The notes under the pieces are model-generated. The model was given only the letters and a program-made list of their open reading frames with translations, searched no databases and was not told the DNA's origin. A stretch of 64,000 bases of DNA. Source: Actinokineospora globicatena (GTDB lineage Bacteria; Actinomycetota; Actinomycetes; Mycobacteriales; Pseudonocardiaceae). Below are positions 43,061 to 52,151 of this stretch, one piece after another. The stretch covers positions 360,201 to 424,200 of the forward strand of contig NZ_JAMTCR010000003.1 of NCBI RefSeq assembly GCF_024171945.1, written 5' to 3'. The position numbers were made by a program, and so were the translations under genes. Numbering within the stretch: position 1 is the stretch's first letter; each line of letters starts with the position of its first letter.

Positions 43061-43435
43061 ATGACCGATACGCCGGCCGCCAGGCCCGTACAGTCGAACA
43101 CCCCGCCCGCGGACCCCGCACCACCCGCAACACCACCACCGGGCACCGCGCCACCACTACTAGCACCAGCCGCCGCGGACCCGCTGCGCCGCTCACGGAC
43201 CAGCGCCCTGTGGGTCGGCGTCATCGTCTTCGCCGCCGTGCTCGTCCTGCTGCTGATCTTCGTCCTGCAGAACACCCAACCGGTGCTGATCTCCTACCTC
43301 GGCGCCACCGGCGAGGTCCCCCTCGCCGTGGCCATGCTGCTCGCCACCGCCGCCGGGATCCTGCTCACCGCCGCCGCGGGCTCCCTGCGCATCCGGCAAC
43401 TCCGCCGACGCCTGCCCCGCCGCCGCGGCCTCTGA
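43061..43435 (+). CDS. LapA domain membrane protein
   Basis: A 124-residue protein with a Pro/Ala-rich N-terminus (about 1-45), two hydrophobic segments (about 49-69 and 84-105) and the LapA signature IFVLQNTQPVLISYLG (about 65-80). A basic tail follows. GAGAGGGGG precedes the ATG and TAGGGT at 43021-43026 is a probable promoter box. Divergent from the GrpB gene. LapA proteins of Gram-positive bacteria have no known role in lipopolysaccharide. Confidence 0.87.
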   Translation: MTDTPAARPVQSNTPPADPAPPATPPPGTAPPLLAPAAADPLRRSRTSALWVGVIVFAAVLVLLLIFVLQNTQPVLISYLGATGEVPLAVAMLLATAAGILLTAAAGSLRIRQLRRRLPRRRGL

Positions 43436-43493
43436 TCGCCGACACCACCTCGCGCGCCCCCCGGCCCGCGAGCCGCCGAACGACGACCAGGAA

Positions 43494-44633
43494 ATGTGGA
43501 AGCACACGTTGATATCGTTCGTCTGGTCACCCGGCAACCCGCTGCCCGCGGGCACCGGCGGTTCCGAGAACTACACCGTCGGGCAGGTCAGGGAACTGAC
43601 CAGGCGCGGCATCCCGGCCCAGGTCATCACCATCGGCCTCGGCACCGGTGACGGCAGGGACGAGTTCCCCGGCGTCCCGTTCCACGACCTGGCCACCACC
43701 GCCGACCTCGCCCACCTCGAGGGCACCGTCGTGTTCGTCAACGAGTCCAGCCCGGTCCCGACGCGCAACCCGGCGTTCCTGATCCTGCACAACCCGCCCC
43801 CCATCCGCGACGAGAAACGGCAGTCGGTGGTCGCGGGCACCGCCGCGCACGCCCTCATCGCCACCAGCCTCTACGCGGCCACCCTGTGGGCGGCCTACCT
43901 CGACGTCGACATCGCCACCATCAACGTCGTCTACCCCTTCGCCGAACCCTGCTTCGCCGCCCAGACCCGCACCGAGGGCCCGGCAGGCAAAACCCGCGTC
44001 CTGTTCGCGGGCAGGCTCAGCCCCGAAAAGGGCGTCTACACCCTGCTCGAGACCCTGCACATCGACATCATCGAACAGGACACCGACCTCACCTTCACCG
44101 CCACCACCGCGGGCGCCGACAAACCCCAAGGCAAGATCATCGAGGACCTGCTCGGCCACCACCCCGGGATCTCCGTGGTCGCCGCCCGCAAGACCCCCGC
44201 CACCATGGCCGCCCTGATGGCCGAACACGACATCGTCGTCATGCCCTCCAACAGCCAGTACTGGCACGAGACCTTCGGCATCGTCTCCATCGAGGCCCAG
44301 CACGCCGGCTGCTGGGTCATCGCCTCCGACGACGGCGGCCTCCCCGAGACCGACTGCGGCGGCGTCGTCCTCATCGCCCCCGACAACGCCGAGGCACTCG
44401 CCCTGGGCATCCGCCAAGTCATCGCCGGACGACCGTTCACCGCCGCCAGCAGACGCGACGCGGGCGCCTGGTTCACCGTGGCGCAGTCGGTGGACAGCCT
44501 GCTCGACGTCCTGGCCCGACCCCAGGCCATCCCGCCCGCGATCATCATCGAACGGCTCGAGGAACTGGTGCGCGCCCCCTCAGCCGAGCAGCCACGCGCC
44601 CGCGGCACCACACCGGCCACCGCGACCCCGTAG
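43494..44633 (+). CDS. Glycosyltransferase family 4 protein
   Basis: A 379-residue GT-B enzyme. PLPAGTGGSENYTVGQVREL (about 17-36) is the N-terminal acceptor-side glycine loop, VLFAGRLSPEKGVYTLLE (about 169-186) starts the donor domain, and HETFGIVSIEAQHAG (about 260-274) is the EX7E motif in which Glu contacts the sugar nucleotide. AGGA lies very close to the ATG. No pathway neighbours; the sugar is unknown. A stem-loop follows the gene. Confidence 0.88.
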   Translation: MWKHTLISFVWSPGNPLPAGTGGSENYTVGQVRELTRRGIPAQVITIGLGTGDGRDEFPGVPFHDLATTADLAHLEGTVVFVNESSPVPTRNPAFLILHNPPPIRDEKRQSVVAGTAAHALIATSLYAATLWAAYLDVDIATINVVYPFAEPCFAAQTRTEGPAGKTRVLFAGRLSPEKGVYTLLETLHIDIIEQDTDLTFTATTAGADKPQGKIIEDLLGHHPGISVVAARKTPATMAALMAEHDIVVMPSNSQYWHETFGIVSIEAQHAGCWVIASDDGGLPETDCGGVVLIAPDNAEALALGIRQVIAGRPFTAASRRDAGAWFTVAQSVDSLLDVLARPQAIPPAIIIERLEELVRAPSAEQPRARGTTPATATP

Positions 44634-44638
44634 TGCAG

Positions 44639-44702
44639 TGGCTCCGCGCTACCGCGTCGCCCGGTCCGGGCGCAGGACCTGGCGGACAGTGGCGCGGAGC
44701 CA
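44639..44702. terminator. Long stem-loop after the glycosyltransferase gene
   Basis: TGGCTCCGCGC (44639-44649) pairs with GCGCGGAGCCA (44692-44702), an 11-bp perfect stem. The enclosed loop has its own GCCCGGTCCGGGC hairpin. It begins 6 bases after the stop and overlaps the end of the LysR relic. Confidence 0.5.
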
Positions 44703-44890
44703 GTCGTGAGCGCCGTCAGCGGTGTGGCGCGGATGCCAGGCCATGCCGATGGTCAACGGCGGCAGGGGGAGCGGGACCCCAGCAGACCCAAACCCAGGGT
44801 GCGGGCGGCATTGCTCACCGGCGACGGGGGAGCACCCGGCAGCGCGGCCGGGACCAGGCACATCACATCACCCGGCCACCACCCCCTTCG
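44649..44890 (-). pseudogene. Relic of a LysR family regulator (C-terminal end only)
   Basis: The minus strand encodes VPLPLPPLTIGMAWHPRHTA then a DGAHDWLRATVRQVL helix and a TAG at 44649, a typical end of actinobacterial LysR effector domains. Upstream, GDVMCLVPAALPG, another late LysR segment, is in a different frame, so at least one frameshift lies near 44790-44810. The remaining 200 or more residues, including the DNA-binding domain, are absent. The rest of 44891-45067 shows no gene. Confidence 0.6.
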
Positions 44891-45067
44891 CCTCATGGTG
44901 CGCCAAAACCCTCAAGGAGACCCGGGAAACCCCACTGAACCACCCAGCACCGCGTTCACCGCACCGACCACGGCGCTGGACCCGTTGCCTTAAGCGGTCG
45001 TGGCGAGGTCGGCGCTGGTCTGCGTCGCCATCGCCGACCAACCACACCGTGCATCAACCAGGAACCG

Positions 45068-46648
45068 TCACTGGGTGCGGAACCGCGACACCAGGCCGTT
45101 GAGGCGGGCTGACAGGAGTGACAGCTCCCGCGCCGCGCCCTTCGTCTCGCCTGCGCCCTCCGCGACCGACTCCGCCACCGCCGCGACCTCGCGGATGTGG
45201 GTCGAGATCTCCGACGAGCCGTCCGCCGCGGCGCTCAGGCTTCGGTTCATCTCGCCGGTGGTGGCCTCCTGCTGCTCCACCGCCGCCGCGATCGTCAGCT
45301 GGTGGTCGTTCACCTCGCCGATGATGCCGCTGATCTCCGCGATCGCCGCCACCGCCGCGCCCGTGTCCGCCTGGATCGCCTCCACCCGACGCGAGATGTC
45401 CTCCGTCGCCCGCGCCGTCGCCTGCGCCAAGTCCTTCACCTCACTGGCCACCACCGCGAACCCCTTACCGGCCTCCCCAGCCCGCGCCGCCTCGATCGTC
45501 GCGTTCAACGCCAACAGGTTCGTCTGACCCGCGATCGCCGAGATCGCCTTCACCACCGCCCCGATCTCCTCACTCGACGACCCCAACCGGCTCACCGTCT
45601 CCGTCGTCCCCCGCGCCGCCACCACCGCGCGCTCCACCACCCGCACCGCGTGCCCCGCGCTCTCCGCGATCGCCCCCACCGCCGCGCTCATCTGCTCCGA
45701 CCCCGCCGCCACCGACTGCACGTTGCGCGTCACCGACGCCGCCGACCCCGTCACCTCACCAGCCCGGTCCCGACCACTCTCCGCGTCCTTCGCCATCCGC
45801 CCACTCGCCGACGCCACCCGACCCGACGCGACCCGCAACTCCGCCGCCGACCGCTCGATCTCACCCAACGCCTCACCGATGGTCCCCACGGCCTCGTTCA
45901 CCGTCTCCGCCATCCGCCCCACCTCGTCACGACCCGACACCGCCACCCGCACCGTCAGATCACCCCGCGCGAACGACCGCAACACCTCAGCCACCCGACC
46001 CAACGGACCCACGATCCGCCGCGTCACCACCAACCCCAACCCCAACGCCGCCAAGACCGCCACCAGCGCCACCAGCAACGTCCACAACGCACCAGACGAG
46101 TACGCGTCCTCCGACGCCGCCCGCCACGCCGCGCTGTCCACGCCCCGACGCGCCTCCAACTCGTCCAACGCCGACGCCGCCTGCTTGATCGTCGGCGCCA
46201 CCTGCTCGCTGTACGCCGCCCACCACGCCGCCTGGTCACCGGAGCGCGCTGCGGGCAACAACACCTGCTGGTACTGCGACCGCACCCGCCCCCACGCCGC
46301 CACGAACGGCGCCAGATCCGTCGAGTTCCCCACCGCCGAGTCGTACGCCGCGACCGCCGCGTCCAACTCCGCCTCGTCCGCCGTGATCGCCTTCTCCCAC
46401 GCCGCGCGCTGAGCCGGGGGAGCGGCGACGTGCGCCATCAGGTCCATCCGGACCTTGATCTCCTGCTGGTGCACCAGCGACTCCTGCTGACCCGGCGCCG
46501 CACCCGAGGCGTAGAGCGCGTTCACGCTCTCGTCCATCGTGCCCATGCTCACCCGGGACGTCACCGCGGCCGCCACGATCCCGACCGCCGCCACCGCCAC
46601 CACCGCGAGGACCTTGACCCGCACCGAACGGTCGTCGAGCACCCGCAT
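45068..46648 (-). CDS. Methyl-accepting chemotaxis protein
   Basis: A 526-residue transmembrane receptor: membrane helix (about 10-32), extracytoplasmic four-helix bundle (about 33-178), second membrane helix (about 183-205), HAMP domain (about 206-260) and long cytoplasmic coiled coil whose hairpin tip is [20 protein letters not shown] (near residue 380). No CheB/CheR tether pentapeptide is at the C-terminus. The ATG at 46648 follows GGCGAGG; the frame is open to 46684. No che genes are in the window, so signalling partners are elsewhere. Confidence 0.92.
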   Translation of the reverse strand: MRVLDDRSVRVKVLAVVAVAAVGIVAAAVTSRVSMGTMDESVNALYASGAAPGQQESLVHQQEIKVRMDLMAHVAAPPAQRAAWEKAITADEAELDAAVAAYDSAVGNSTDLAPFVAAWGRVRSQYQQVLLPAARSGDQAAWWAAYSEQVAPTIKQAASALDELEARRGVDSAAWRAASEDAYSSGALWTLLVALVAVLAALGLGLVVTRRIVGPLGRVAEVLRSFARGDLTVRVAVSGRDEVGRMAETVNEAVGTIGEALGEIERSAAELRVASGRVASASGRMAKDAESGRDRAGEVTGSAASVTRNVQSVAAGSEQMSAAVGAIAESAGHAVRVVERAVVAARGTTETVSRLGSSSEEIGAVVKAISAIAGQTNLLALNATIEAARAGEAGKGFAVVASEVKDLAQATARATEDISRRVEAIQADTGAAVAAIAEISGIIGEVNDHQLTIAAAVEQQEATTGEMNRSLSAAADGSSEISTHIREVAAVAESVAEGAGETKGAARELSLLSARLNGLVSRFRTQ

Positions 46649-46699
46649 GACCTCGCCCCATCTCCACCAGTACCCGCGCCGCACGCGCCGGTGATCACC

Positions 46700-47701
46700 T
46701 CATCGGCCGGGCACCGGGGGAGCTGAGCCATCACCGTCACGCTCGGTCAAACCCGCCAGCGCCCGGTACGTGCGGTTGCTCGCCGCCGCCGCCCGCCGCT
46801 GCGCCCCCGTCGCGTCGATGTAGTTCTGGCTGGTGTTCAGGCTCGCGTGCCCCAGCAGCAGCATGATCTCCACCGCGTTCGCGCCGTCCTCGGCCAACCG
46901 CGTCGCGAACGTGTGCCGCAACGCGTGCAGGTTCGCCCCCGCGGGCACCCGGTCGTGCATGCCCGCCGCCCGGAAGCACGCCTTCACCAGGTAGTCCAAC
47001 GCGCCCCGCCCGATCCCGCCGCCGTCGGACCCCAACACCAGCGGCGACTCGTCGGCGAAGCGCGCCACCGGGAACCGCGACGCGCACGACGCCAGGTACG
47101 CCTCGATCACCCGCTCCAACGGCACCTCGATCGGGATCGACCGCTCCCGGTTCGCCTTGCCGTGCACGAACAACCGCCGCTCACCGGCCCGCCCCACCAC
47201 CGACGACCGCCGCAACGCCCGCATCTCCGAGGCCCGCAACCCCGCCACCAGGCCCAACGCCAACACCAGCAGGTCCCGCTCCGGCCACGGCGCCCTGGCC
47301 TTGCGCGCACCACCGGCGACGGCCTCCAGCAGCTGCTCCGGCGTGCCCTCACCACGCAGCGGCTTGGGGGAGAGGGGAGCGGGCCGCGGCCGGCCGATCG
47401 CGCCCATCGGGTTGCCGAACACGATCTCGTCGGCCACGCAGAACTGGAAGAACTGGTTCCACGTCGACCAGGCCCGCGCCACCGAACTCTTGGCGTGCGT
47501 GTCCGCGAACCGCCCGAACGCCTCCCGCAACACCTTCGCGTTGACCGCGTCCAGCGCCACCCGGTCGACCTCGGCACCCACGGCCTCCGCCACGAGCGCG
47601 TTCACCCCGGCCAGATCCCGCCGGTACGCCACCGTCGTGTGCGGCGAGTCCTTCCGAGACCGCCGAGCCAGGAAGAAGGCGTCCTGCGCCTCGATCAACA
47701 T
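46700..47701 (-). CDS. Tyrosine recombinase (XerC/D-like integrase)
   Basis: A 333-residue phage-integrase-family recombinase. The N-terminal SAM-like core-binding domain spans about 1-110. The catalytic residues are all visible: Arg in GLRASEMRAL, Lys in VHGKANRERSIPI, His-x-x-Arg in LHALRHTFATRL, His in LLGHASLNTSQ and the nucleophile Tyr in NYIDATG. The ATG at 47701 follows AGGGGGTG. It stands alone beside 1.2 kb of gene-free DNA, so it may be the survivor of an integrated element rather than the chromosomal XerC or XerD. Confidence 0.88.
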   Translation of the reverse strand: MLIEAQDAFFLARRSRKDSPHTTVAYRRDLAGVNALVAEAVGAEVDRVALDAVNAKVLREAFGRFADTHAKSSVARAWSTWNQFFQFCVADEIVFGNPMGAIGRPRPAPLSPKPLRGEGTPEQLLEAVAGGARKARAPWPERDLLVLALGLVAGLRASEMRALRRSSVVGRAGERRLFVHGKANRERSIPIEVPLERVIEAYLASCASRFPVARFADESPLVLGSDGGGIGRGALDYLVKACFRAAGMHDRVPAGANLHALRHTFATRLAEDGANAVEIMLLLGHASLNTSQNYIDATGAQRRAAAASNRTYRALAGLTERDGDGSAPPVPGR

Positions 47702-48935
47702 CACCCCCTGTACATACCCGATCACCCCGACACTCCCGCCATCGCATGCATAAGCGCGATTATCCATCAAACAGGTGTTCGAGAGGCCCGGAGCGGGTGA
47801 TCACCAGGCCCAGGGGACGACGCGTGTTCGCACGCCTTACACGCCTCTCGCGCGGCCGCCCGCCTGCCCCTGGCGGGCGGGCCGACTCGCCGCGGCCGGA
47901 CGGTCGACCCGAGGGCTCTGGCAGCGCCGTGCCGCATACCAACCGCGAATCGTCACAGTGACGTATAGACACTGTGCGACGCCCCCTTCGACCGCTGGAT
48001 CCTCAGGTCATGATTTGGTTGATAATCTACATTATGTCAAGTAGCACCGATCAGGACGCTCCCCGGTCGCTGTCCACGTCCCACGCGGCGGCCAACTGCG
48101 CGCCCAAGCGGCCCAACCCCGAACAGCCGCCGAGGCGCTCGGACGCGAGCCTCGGCCGGCTCGCTGTCGGCGCCACTGGGCGGCGATCTCTGCGGTGCGC
48201 TCGGACCGGCAATCGGCACTGTCACTGTCACAGGCGTTCTTGGCGTTCTCGTGGCGTGTCGGTCGGCCGCGACCCGTCTGGCACCTGGCTCAGGATCGCC
48301 CCTAGCCCAGGGCGCGCGGCATGCACCGAGACGATCGAGTCAATTCCCTCGCCCAGTCGGTGATCTTGGACCCGCCGCCTCTACCTGGCCTACTCCCCTG
48401 TTTCGACCCCACAGAGGCCCGACTCCCTCATCTTGACCTGCGAAAACAGCCTCCGCCACACCCTCGAACCGGGCCCTGAAACAGCGCCTCGCGCGCGCGA
48501 AAAGCGAGTGCCCGGCCCCCACCCTCTCCGGGGGGCGTCCCTGGGCCAGTCTACCGGCACCCCCCGACAGTCGATCTTGAACCGACCCCTGCGGAGATCC
48601 ACATGTGGATAACTTTTGTCACCCATCGGAGTGGATATCGGCAAGGGGTGGGCGGTCAATCCGCAGGTGGAGAGGTGGGAAGGGGTGCAGAAGGGGGTGT
48701 TGGGCGGGGCGCGGAGGAAATTGGTGGGGCGGTTGGCTTGTGGTGGTGGATAGGCGTGAGGCGGGCGGAGCCGCAGGCGAGCGAGCCGGGGTGGGCTCGG
48801 GGCTGAGGGGTGGGTGAGGCAGGTGGAGTCTCCCGGCGAGCGCTGGGGAAGGCGGAGTCTTCAGGTAAGCGGGCTGCGGGCGAGGGGCGCGCTTGCGGGC
48901 GGAGGGGTGGGTGTGGGGGTGTCTAGGCTGCGGGA
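47702..48935. other. 1.2-kb gene-free stretch with palindromes
   Basis: Between the recombinase and the pseudouridine synthase no frame has convincing protein composition. Local structure includes GTCACAGTGAC (47952-47962) with an inverse CACTGTG at 47970-47976, an AT-rich element TTGATAATCTACATTATGTC (48019 on, ending in AA) and a 14-bp palindrome at 48597-48610. Base composition is more mixed than in neighbouring genes from 47.9 to 48.7 kb. It may hold recombinase sites or decayed element DNA. Confidence 0.6.
48597..48612. promoter_or_regulatory. Perfect 14-bp palindrome containing a consensus DnaA-type box
   Basis: ATCCACATGTGGAT (48597-48610) is a perfect palindrome, and TGTGGATAA (48604-48612) is the exact complement of the DnaA consensus TTATCCACA. 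Only one full box is seen and no origin genes are near, so a chance match or regulator site is possible. Confidence 0.4.
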
Positions 48936-49871
48936 GTGGTGAGGCGCAAGGTGGTGTCCCCGCTCCCCCAGCGGCATGGGTTGGATGCGGCGAGGCTCAG
49001 GTTCCCGGTCGTGGGGACTTGGGCGACGGCGTTGGAGCACCTGGTGGAGCGGTTGCCCAGGGTGGAGCCGGGGCGGATCGAGGCGATGTTGCGGGAGGGT
49101 CGGATCGTCGGGTCTGACGGGCCGGTGGGGGTGGACGCGCCGTTCGTGCCGGGGGCGGTGGTGTGGTTCCACCGGGATCTGCCGGTGGAGGTGCCGGTGC
49201 CGTTCGAGGTGGCGGTGGTGCACCAGGACGAGGACATCGTGGTGGTGGACAAGCCGCATTTCCTGGCGTCGATCCCGCGGGGCAAGCACGTGGTGGAGAC
49301 GGCGTTGGTGCGGTTGCGGCGGCAGTTGGGGATCGCGTCGTTGAGTCCGGCGCACCGGTTGGACCGGGTGACGGCGGGGTTGTTGTTGTTCGTGGTGCGG
49401 CCGGAGGCGCGGGGGCGTTATCAGACGTTGTTCCGGGATCGGTTGGTGTCGAAGGAGTACGAGGCGGTCGCGCCGGTGGGTGCGGGGTTCCCGAGGACGG
49501 TGCGGTCGCGGATCGTGAAGGAGCGCGGGGTGATCCGGGCGTTCGAGGTGGATGGTGAGCCGAACGCCGAGACGGTGGTGGAGCTCGTGGAGCGGCGTGG
49601 TGATCTGGGGCGGTACCGGTTGACGCCGGTGACGGGGCGGACGCATCAGCTGCGGTTGCACATGGCGGGTCTGGGGGTGCCGATCCTGGGTGATGACTTC
49701 TACCCGGTGCTGACCGACCGGCCGCTCGACGACTTCTCGCGACCGTTGCAGTTGTTGGCGCGGGTGTTGGAGTTCCCGGATCCGGTGTCGGGGGTGCGGC
49801 GTCGGTTCGAGAGCCGGTTGCGGTTGGCGGCGTGGGAGTCGCCGGAGAGTTGGGTATCGGGTGGCCACTGA
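48936..49871 (+). CDS. RluA family pseudouridine synthase
   Basis: A 311-residue enzyme that isomerises uridine in rRNA or tRNA. The catalytic Asp lies in AHRLDRVTAGLLLF (about 138-151); EDIVVVDKPHFLA and the late LTPVTGRTHQLRLHMAGLG are family motifs. An S4-like region occupies residues 20-65. The frame starts with two GTG codons, 48936 and 48939; TAGGCT at 48924-48929 lies 6 bases before the first. The exact RNA site is not predictable. Confidence 0.9.
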   Translation: MVRRKVVSPLPQRHGLDAARLRFPVVGTWATALEHLVERLPRVEPGRIEAMLREGRIVGSDGPVGVDAPFVPGAVVWFHRDLPVEVPVPFEVAVVHQDEDIVVVDKPHFLASIPRGKHVVETALVRLRRQLGIASLSPAHRLDRVTAGLLLFVVRPEARGRYQTLFRDRLVSKEYEAVAPVGAGFPRTVRSRIVKERGVIRAFEVDGEPNAETVVELVERRGDLGRYRLTPVTGRTHQLRLHMAGLGVPILGDDFYPVLTDRPLDDFSRPLQLLARVLEFPDPVSGVRRRFESRLRLAAWESPESWVSGGH

Positions 49872-49991
49872 CGAGGCGACGGGTTCGTAGACACATCGGA
49901 CCACGAGGGCGATCTGATAACGGGTTTGGGCGGTTCTCTGGGGAGCTCGGGGGACCGTGCGAGGCCGGGTGGCTCTGGTACGAACGGGCAC

Positions 49992-50621
49992 ATGTTGGTG
50001 TGGGTGAACGGGCCGTTCGGGGTGGGGAAGACGCAGACGGCGTGGGAGTTGGCGCGTCGGGTGCCTGGTGGTGTGGTGTGTGATCCGGAGGCTGTGGGGT
50101 TCGGGTTGCACCGGGCGATGCCGCGGTGGTTGCGGGAGGACTTCCAGGACCTGCGGTCGTGGCGGGCGGGTGTGGTGGAGGTGCTGGACCTGGTGCTGCG
50201 ACGGCACGAGGGGGTCGTGGTGGCGCCGATGACGCTGGTGGAGCCCGCGTACTTCGACGAGGTCGTGGGTGGGTTGCGCGGGTTGGGGCACGACGTGCGG
50301 CACTTCGCGTTGTTGGCCGAGCGGGAGACGGTCGTGGATCGGCTGGCAGAGCGCGGGTTCGGGCACGCGGTGGCGTGGGTGGCGGGTCGTGGGGCGGCGT
50401 TGCGGCGGGAGAGTTTCGCGTTGGCGAACCTGGACCGGTGTCTGGAGCGGCTCCAGGAGCCGGGGTTCGCGACCCATGTGTGGACTGATGAATTGTCGTT
50501 GCGGCAGGTGGTGGACCTGATCGCGACGGAGGTCGGGGTGGCGGCGGTGCCGGACACGGATTCCGCTGTACGCGGGTGGGTGCGGCGGGCGGTGGTGGGG
50601 GCGCGGCACATCAGGTTGTGA
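49992..50621 (+). CDS. P-loop ATPase, TmrB-like
   Basis: A 209-residue protein with Walker A NGPFGVGKTQT (about 6-16) at its N-terminus. The layout, with a following short strand GGVVCDPEAVGF and LVEPAYFDEVV, resembles the TmrB tunicamycin-resistance family of small nucleotide-binding proteins. The frame is open to 49926, but protein-like sequence starts at the ATG. Resistance function is inference from family; adenylate-kinase-like phosphotransferases are an alternative. Confidence 0.78.
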   Translation: MLVWVNGPFGVGKTQTAWELARRVPGGVVCDPEAVGFGLHRAMPRWLREDFQDLRSWRAGVVEVLDLVLRRHEGVVVAPMTLVEPAYFDEVVGGLRGLGHDVRHFALLAERETVVDRLAERGFGHAVAWVAGRGAALRRESFALANLDRCLERLQEPGFATHVWTDELSLRQVVDLIATEVGVAAVPDTDSAVRGWVRRAVVGARHIRL

Positions 50622-50750
50622 GGGATTGGCAAGTGGGGATGGCGTTCACACAAGTACCTCACAGCTCGCGCACACCGGGTTCCTAGACAGCGCTCCTAGC
50701 TTGCTCACCGCTGGTATCCGAACTGGCACAGTGAGTTAGGAGCATTCACC

Positions 50751-51680
50751 ATGCACGATGACGACGAACCAGTCGGTCGCGTCTTGGGCAGGCGGCACGC
50801 GTTGGCGGTGTTGGGGCTCGCGGGTGCGGCGTTGACGGCGGTCGGGTCGGGGGTCGCCGCGGCCGCGTCCACAGGGTCCTCCGAGGTCGGGGTGGCCGGT
50901 GGTGGGGATTGCGACGTGGACTGCGTCGCGCGGCCTGAGCAGGTGGAGGGGCCGTACTTCGTGGACGAGGGCCTCAACCGGTCCGACATCCGGTCGGACC
51001 CGGCGACCGGGGTCCGCTCCCCCGGTATCCCGCTGGAGTTGGGGCTGTCGGTGCTGTCGATCCGGGACAAGCGGTGTGTGCCGCTCAAGGGCGCGGTGGT
51101 CGACGTCTGGCACTGCGACGCGGCCGGGGTGTACTCCGACATCGCGAGTGAGGGGTCGGCGGGCAAGAAGTTCCTGCGTGGCCTGCAGGTGTCGGACCGG
51201 GGTGGCCGGGTGCGGTTCACCACGGTGCTGCCTGGGTGGTACCGGGGTCGGACGGTGCACATCCACATCAAGGTGCAGACGACGGGGACCGACGGTAAGC
51301 CTTACGAGTTCACGTCGCAGTTGTATTTCACCGACGCGTTCACCGCGGCGTACCTGGCGCAGCCGCCGTACGCGGCGAAGGGCAAGCCGGACACGACCAA
51401 CGCCGCCGATTTCATCTACCTGCAGGGCGGTGACCAGCTCACGTTGCGGCCGCGCCGCGCCCACCACGGCTACACGGCGGACTTCACCATCGCGCTGGAC
51501 CTGTCCGACACCGAGGTCGGCGACGACGACAGCCAGGGCCCCGGTCCCGGCCCAGGTCCGGGGCCTGGCCCTGGGCCCTGGCCGACTCCGCCCACGGGTG
51601 TCCCGCCGACCCGTCCCCCGTCAACCACCCTGCCGCCGTCGACGCCGCCGGTCACCACCACGGCCCCGCCGACGACGTAA
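50751..51680 (+). CDS. Tat-exported intradiol ring-cleavage dioxygenase-like protein
   Basis: A 309-residue protein with TAGGAG before the ATG. Residues 11-40 form a twin-arginine signal (LGRRHALAVLGLAGAAL). The dioxygenase fold follows with the non-haem iron ligands: Tyr in WHCDAAGVYSD (about 118-128) and Tyr, His, His in PGWYRGRTVHIHIK (about 162-175). From about 262 comes a seven-unit Gly-Pro repeat, then a Pro/Thr-rich tail, probably spanning or binding the wall. No catechol pathway genes are adjacent. The substrate may be extracellular lignin- or catechol-like material; that is inference. Confidence 0.87.
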   Translation: MHDDDEPVGRVLGRRHALAVLGLAGAALTAVGSGVAAAASTGSSEVGVAGGGDCDVDCVARPEQVEGPYFVDEGLNRSDIRSDPATGVRSPGIPLELGLSVLSIRDKRCVPLKGAVVDVWHCDAAGVYSDIASEGSAGKKFLRGLQVSDRGGRVRFTTVLPGWYRGRTVHIHIKVQTTGTDGKPYEFTSQLYFTDAFTAAYLAQPPYAAKGKPDTTNAADFIYLQGGDQLTLRPRRAHHGYTADFTIALDLSDTEVGDDDSQGPGPGPGPGPGPGPWPTPPTGVPPTRPPSTTLPPSTPPVTTTAPPTT

Positions 51681-51696
51681 ACCACCGCTCGGCTCT

Positions 51697-51730
51697 GGGT
51701 CCCCGGATGGCCTGTCCCGTCCGGGGACCC
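51697..51730 (+). terminator. Hairpin terminator after the dioxygenase gene
   Basis: GGGTCCCCGGA (51697-51707) pairs perfectly with TCCGGGGACCC (51720-51730) around a 12-base loop, 16 bases after the stop. Confidence 0.7.
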
Positions 51731-51849
51731 ACGAGTTTGGTGCCGAGGTGTGTGTTCTGGGCGTCGGGCGGGTACGTCCAGGGCAGGACCAGGTGCGGTC
51801 TCGTGGTCAGCGCGGTGCCCTCCCCCGCGCGCCGACGAGGGGAGAGTGG

Positions 51850-52143
51850 ATGAACCCGCGAGGATTGAGCAGCCACGAGCGCCGGGCGCTCGAGGAGATC
51901 GCCGACCGGTTGGGGACCGACTCCCCCGAGTTGGCGTCGTTGTTGGGCGAGCCCGCGCGCACCCAGGCACCCAGGTTGCTGTCGTTGATGTTGTCACTGG
52001 TCGCCGGCGGTGTCTGTGTGGTGGCGGGTGTGGCGGTGGGGGCGCCGTTGGTGGTGTTCATCGGGATGATCGCCGCGGTGGTTGTGCTGATGATCCCCAT
52101 GCCCTCCAGCGACGAGGAGGGCGGTTCCGGCGCTGGTCGATAA
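51850..52143 (+). CDS. DUF3040 family membrane protein
   Basis: A 97-residue protein starting at ATG 51850 after GGGGAGAG. The N-terminal LSSHERRALEEIADRLGTDSP (in part; about 6-26) is the DUF3040 signature; two membrane segments (about 44-60 and 63-82) and an acidic tail follow. It lies 8 bases before a methyltransferase gene. The function of DUF3040 is unknown. Confidence 0.88.
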   Translation: MNPRGLSSHERRALEEIADRLGTDSPELASLLGEPARTQAPRLLSLMLSLVAGGVCVVAGVAVGAPLVVFIGMIAAVVVLMIPMPSSDEEGGSGAGR

Positions 52144-52151
52144 GATGTGGT

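Noticed and set aside
48597..48612. Replication origin suggested by a DnaA box
   Set aside because: Only one consensus box, no dnaA, dnaN or gyrase genes and no box cluster nearby.
51536..51590. Gly-Pro repeat considered as a separate repeat element
   Set aside because: It is an ordinary low-complexity linker within the dioxygenase coding sequence and shows codon variation.
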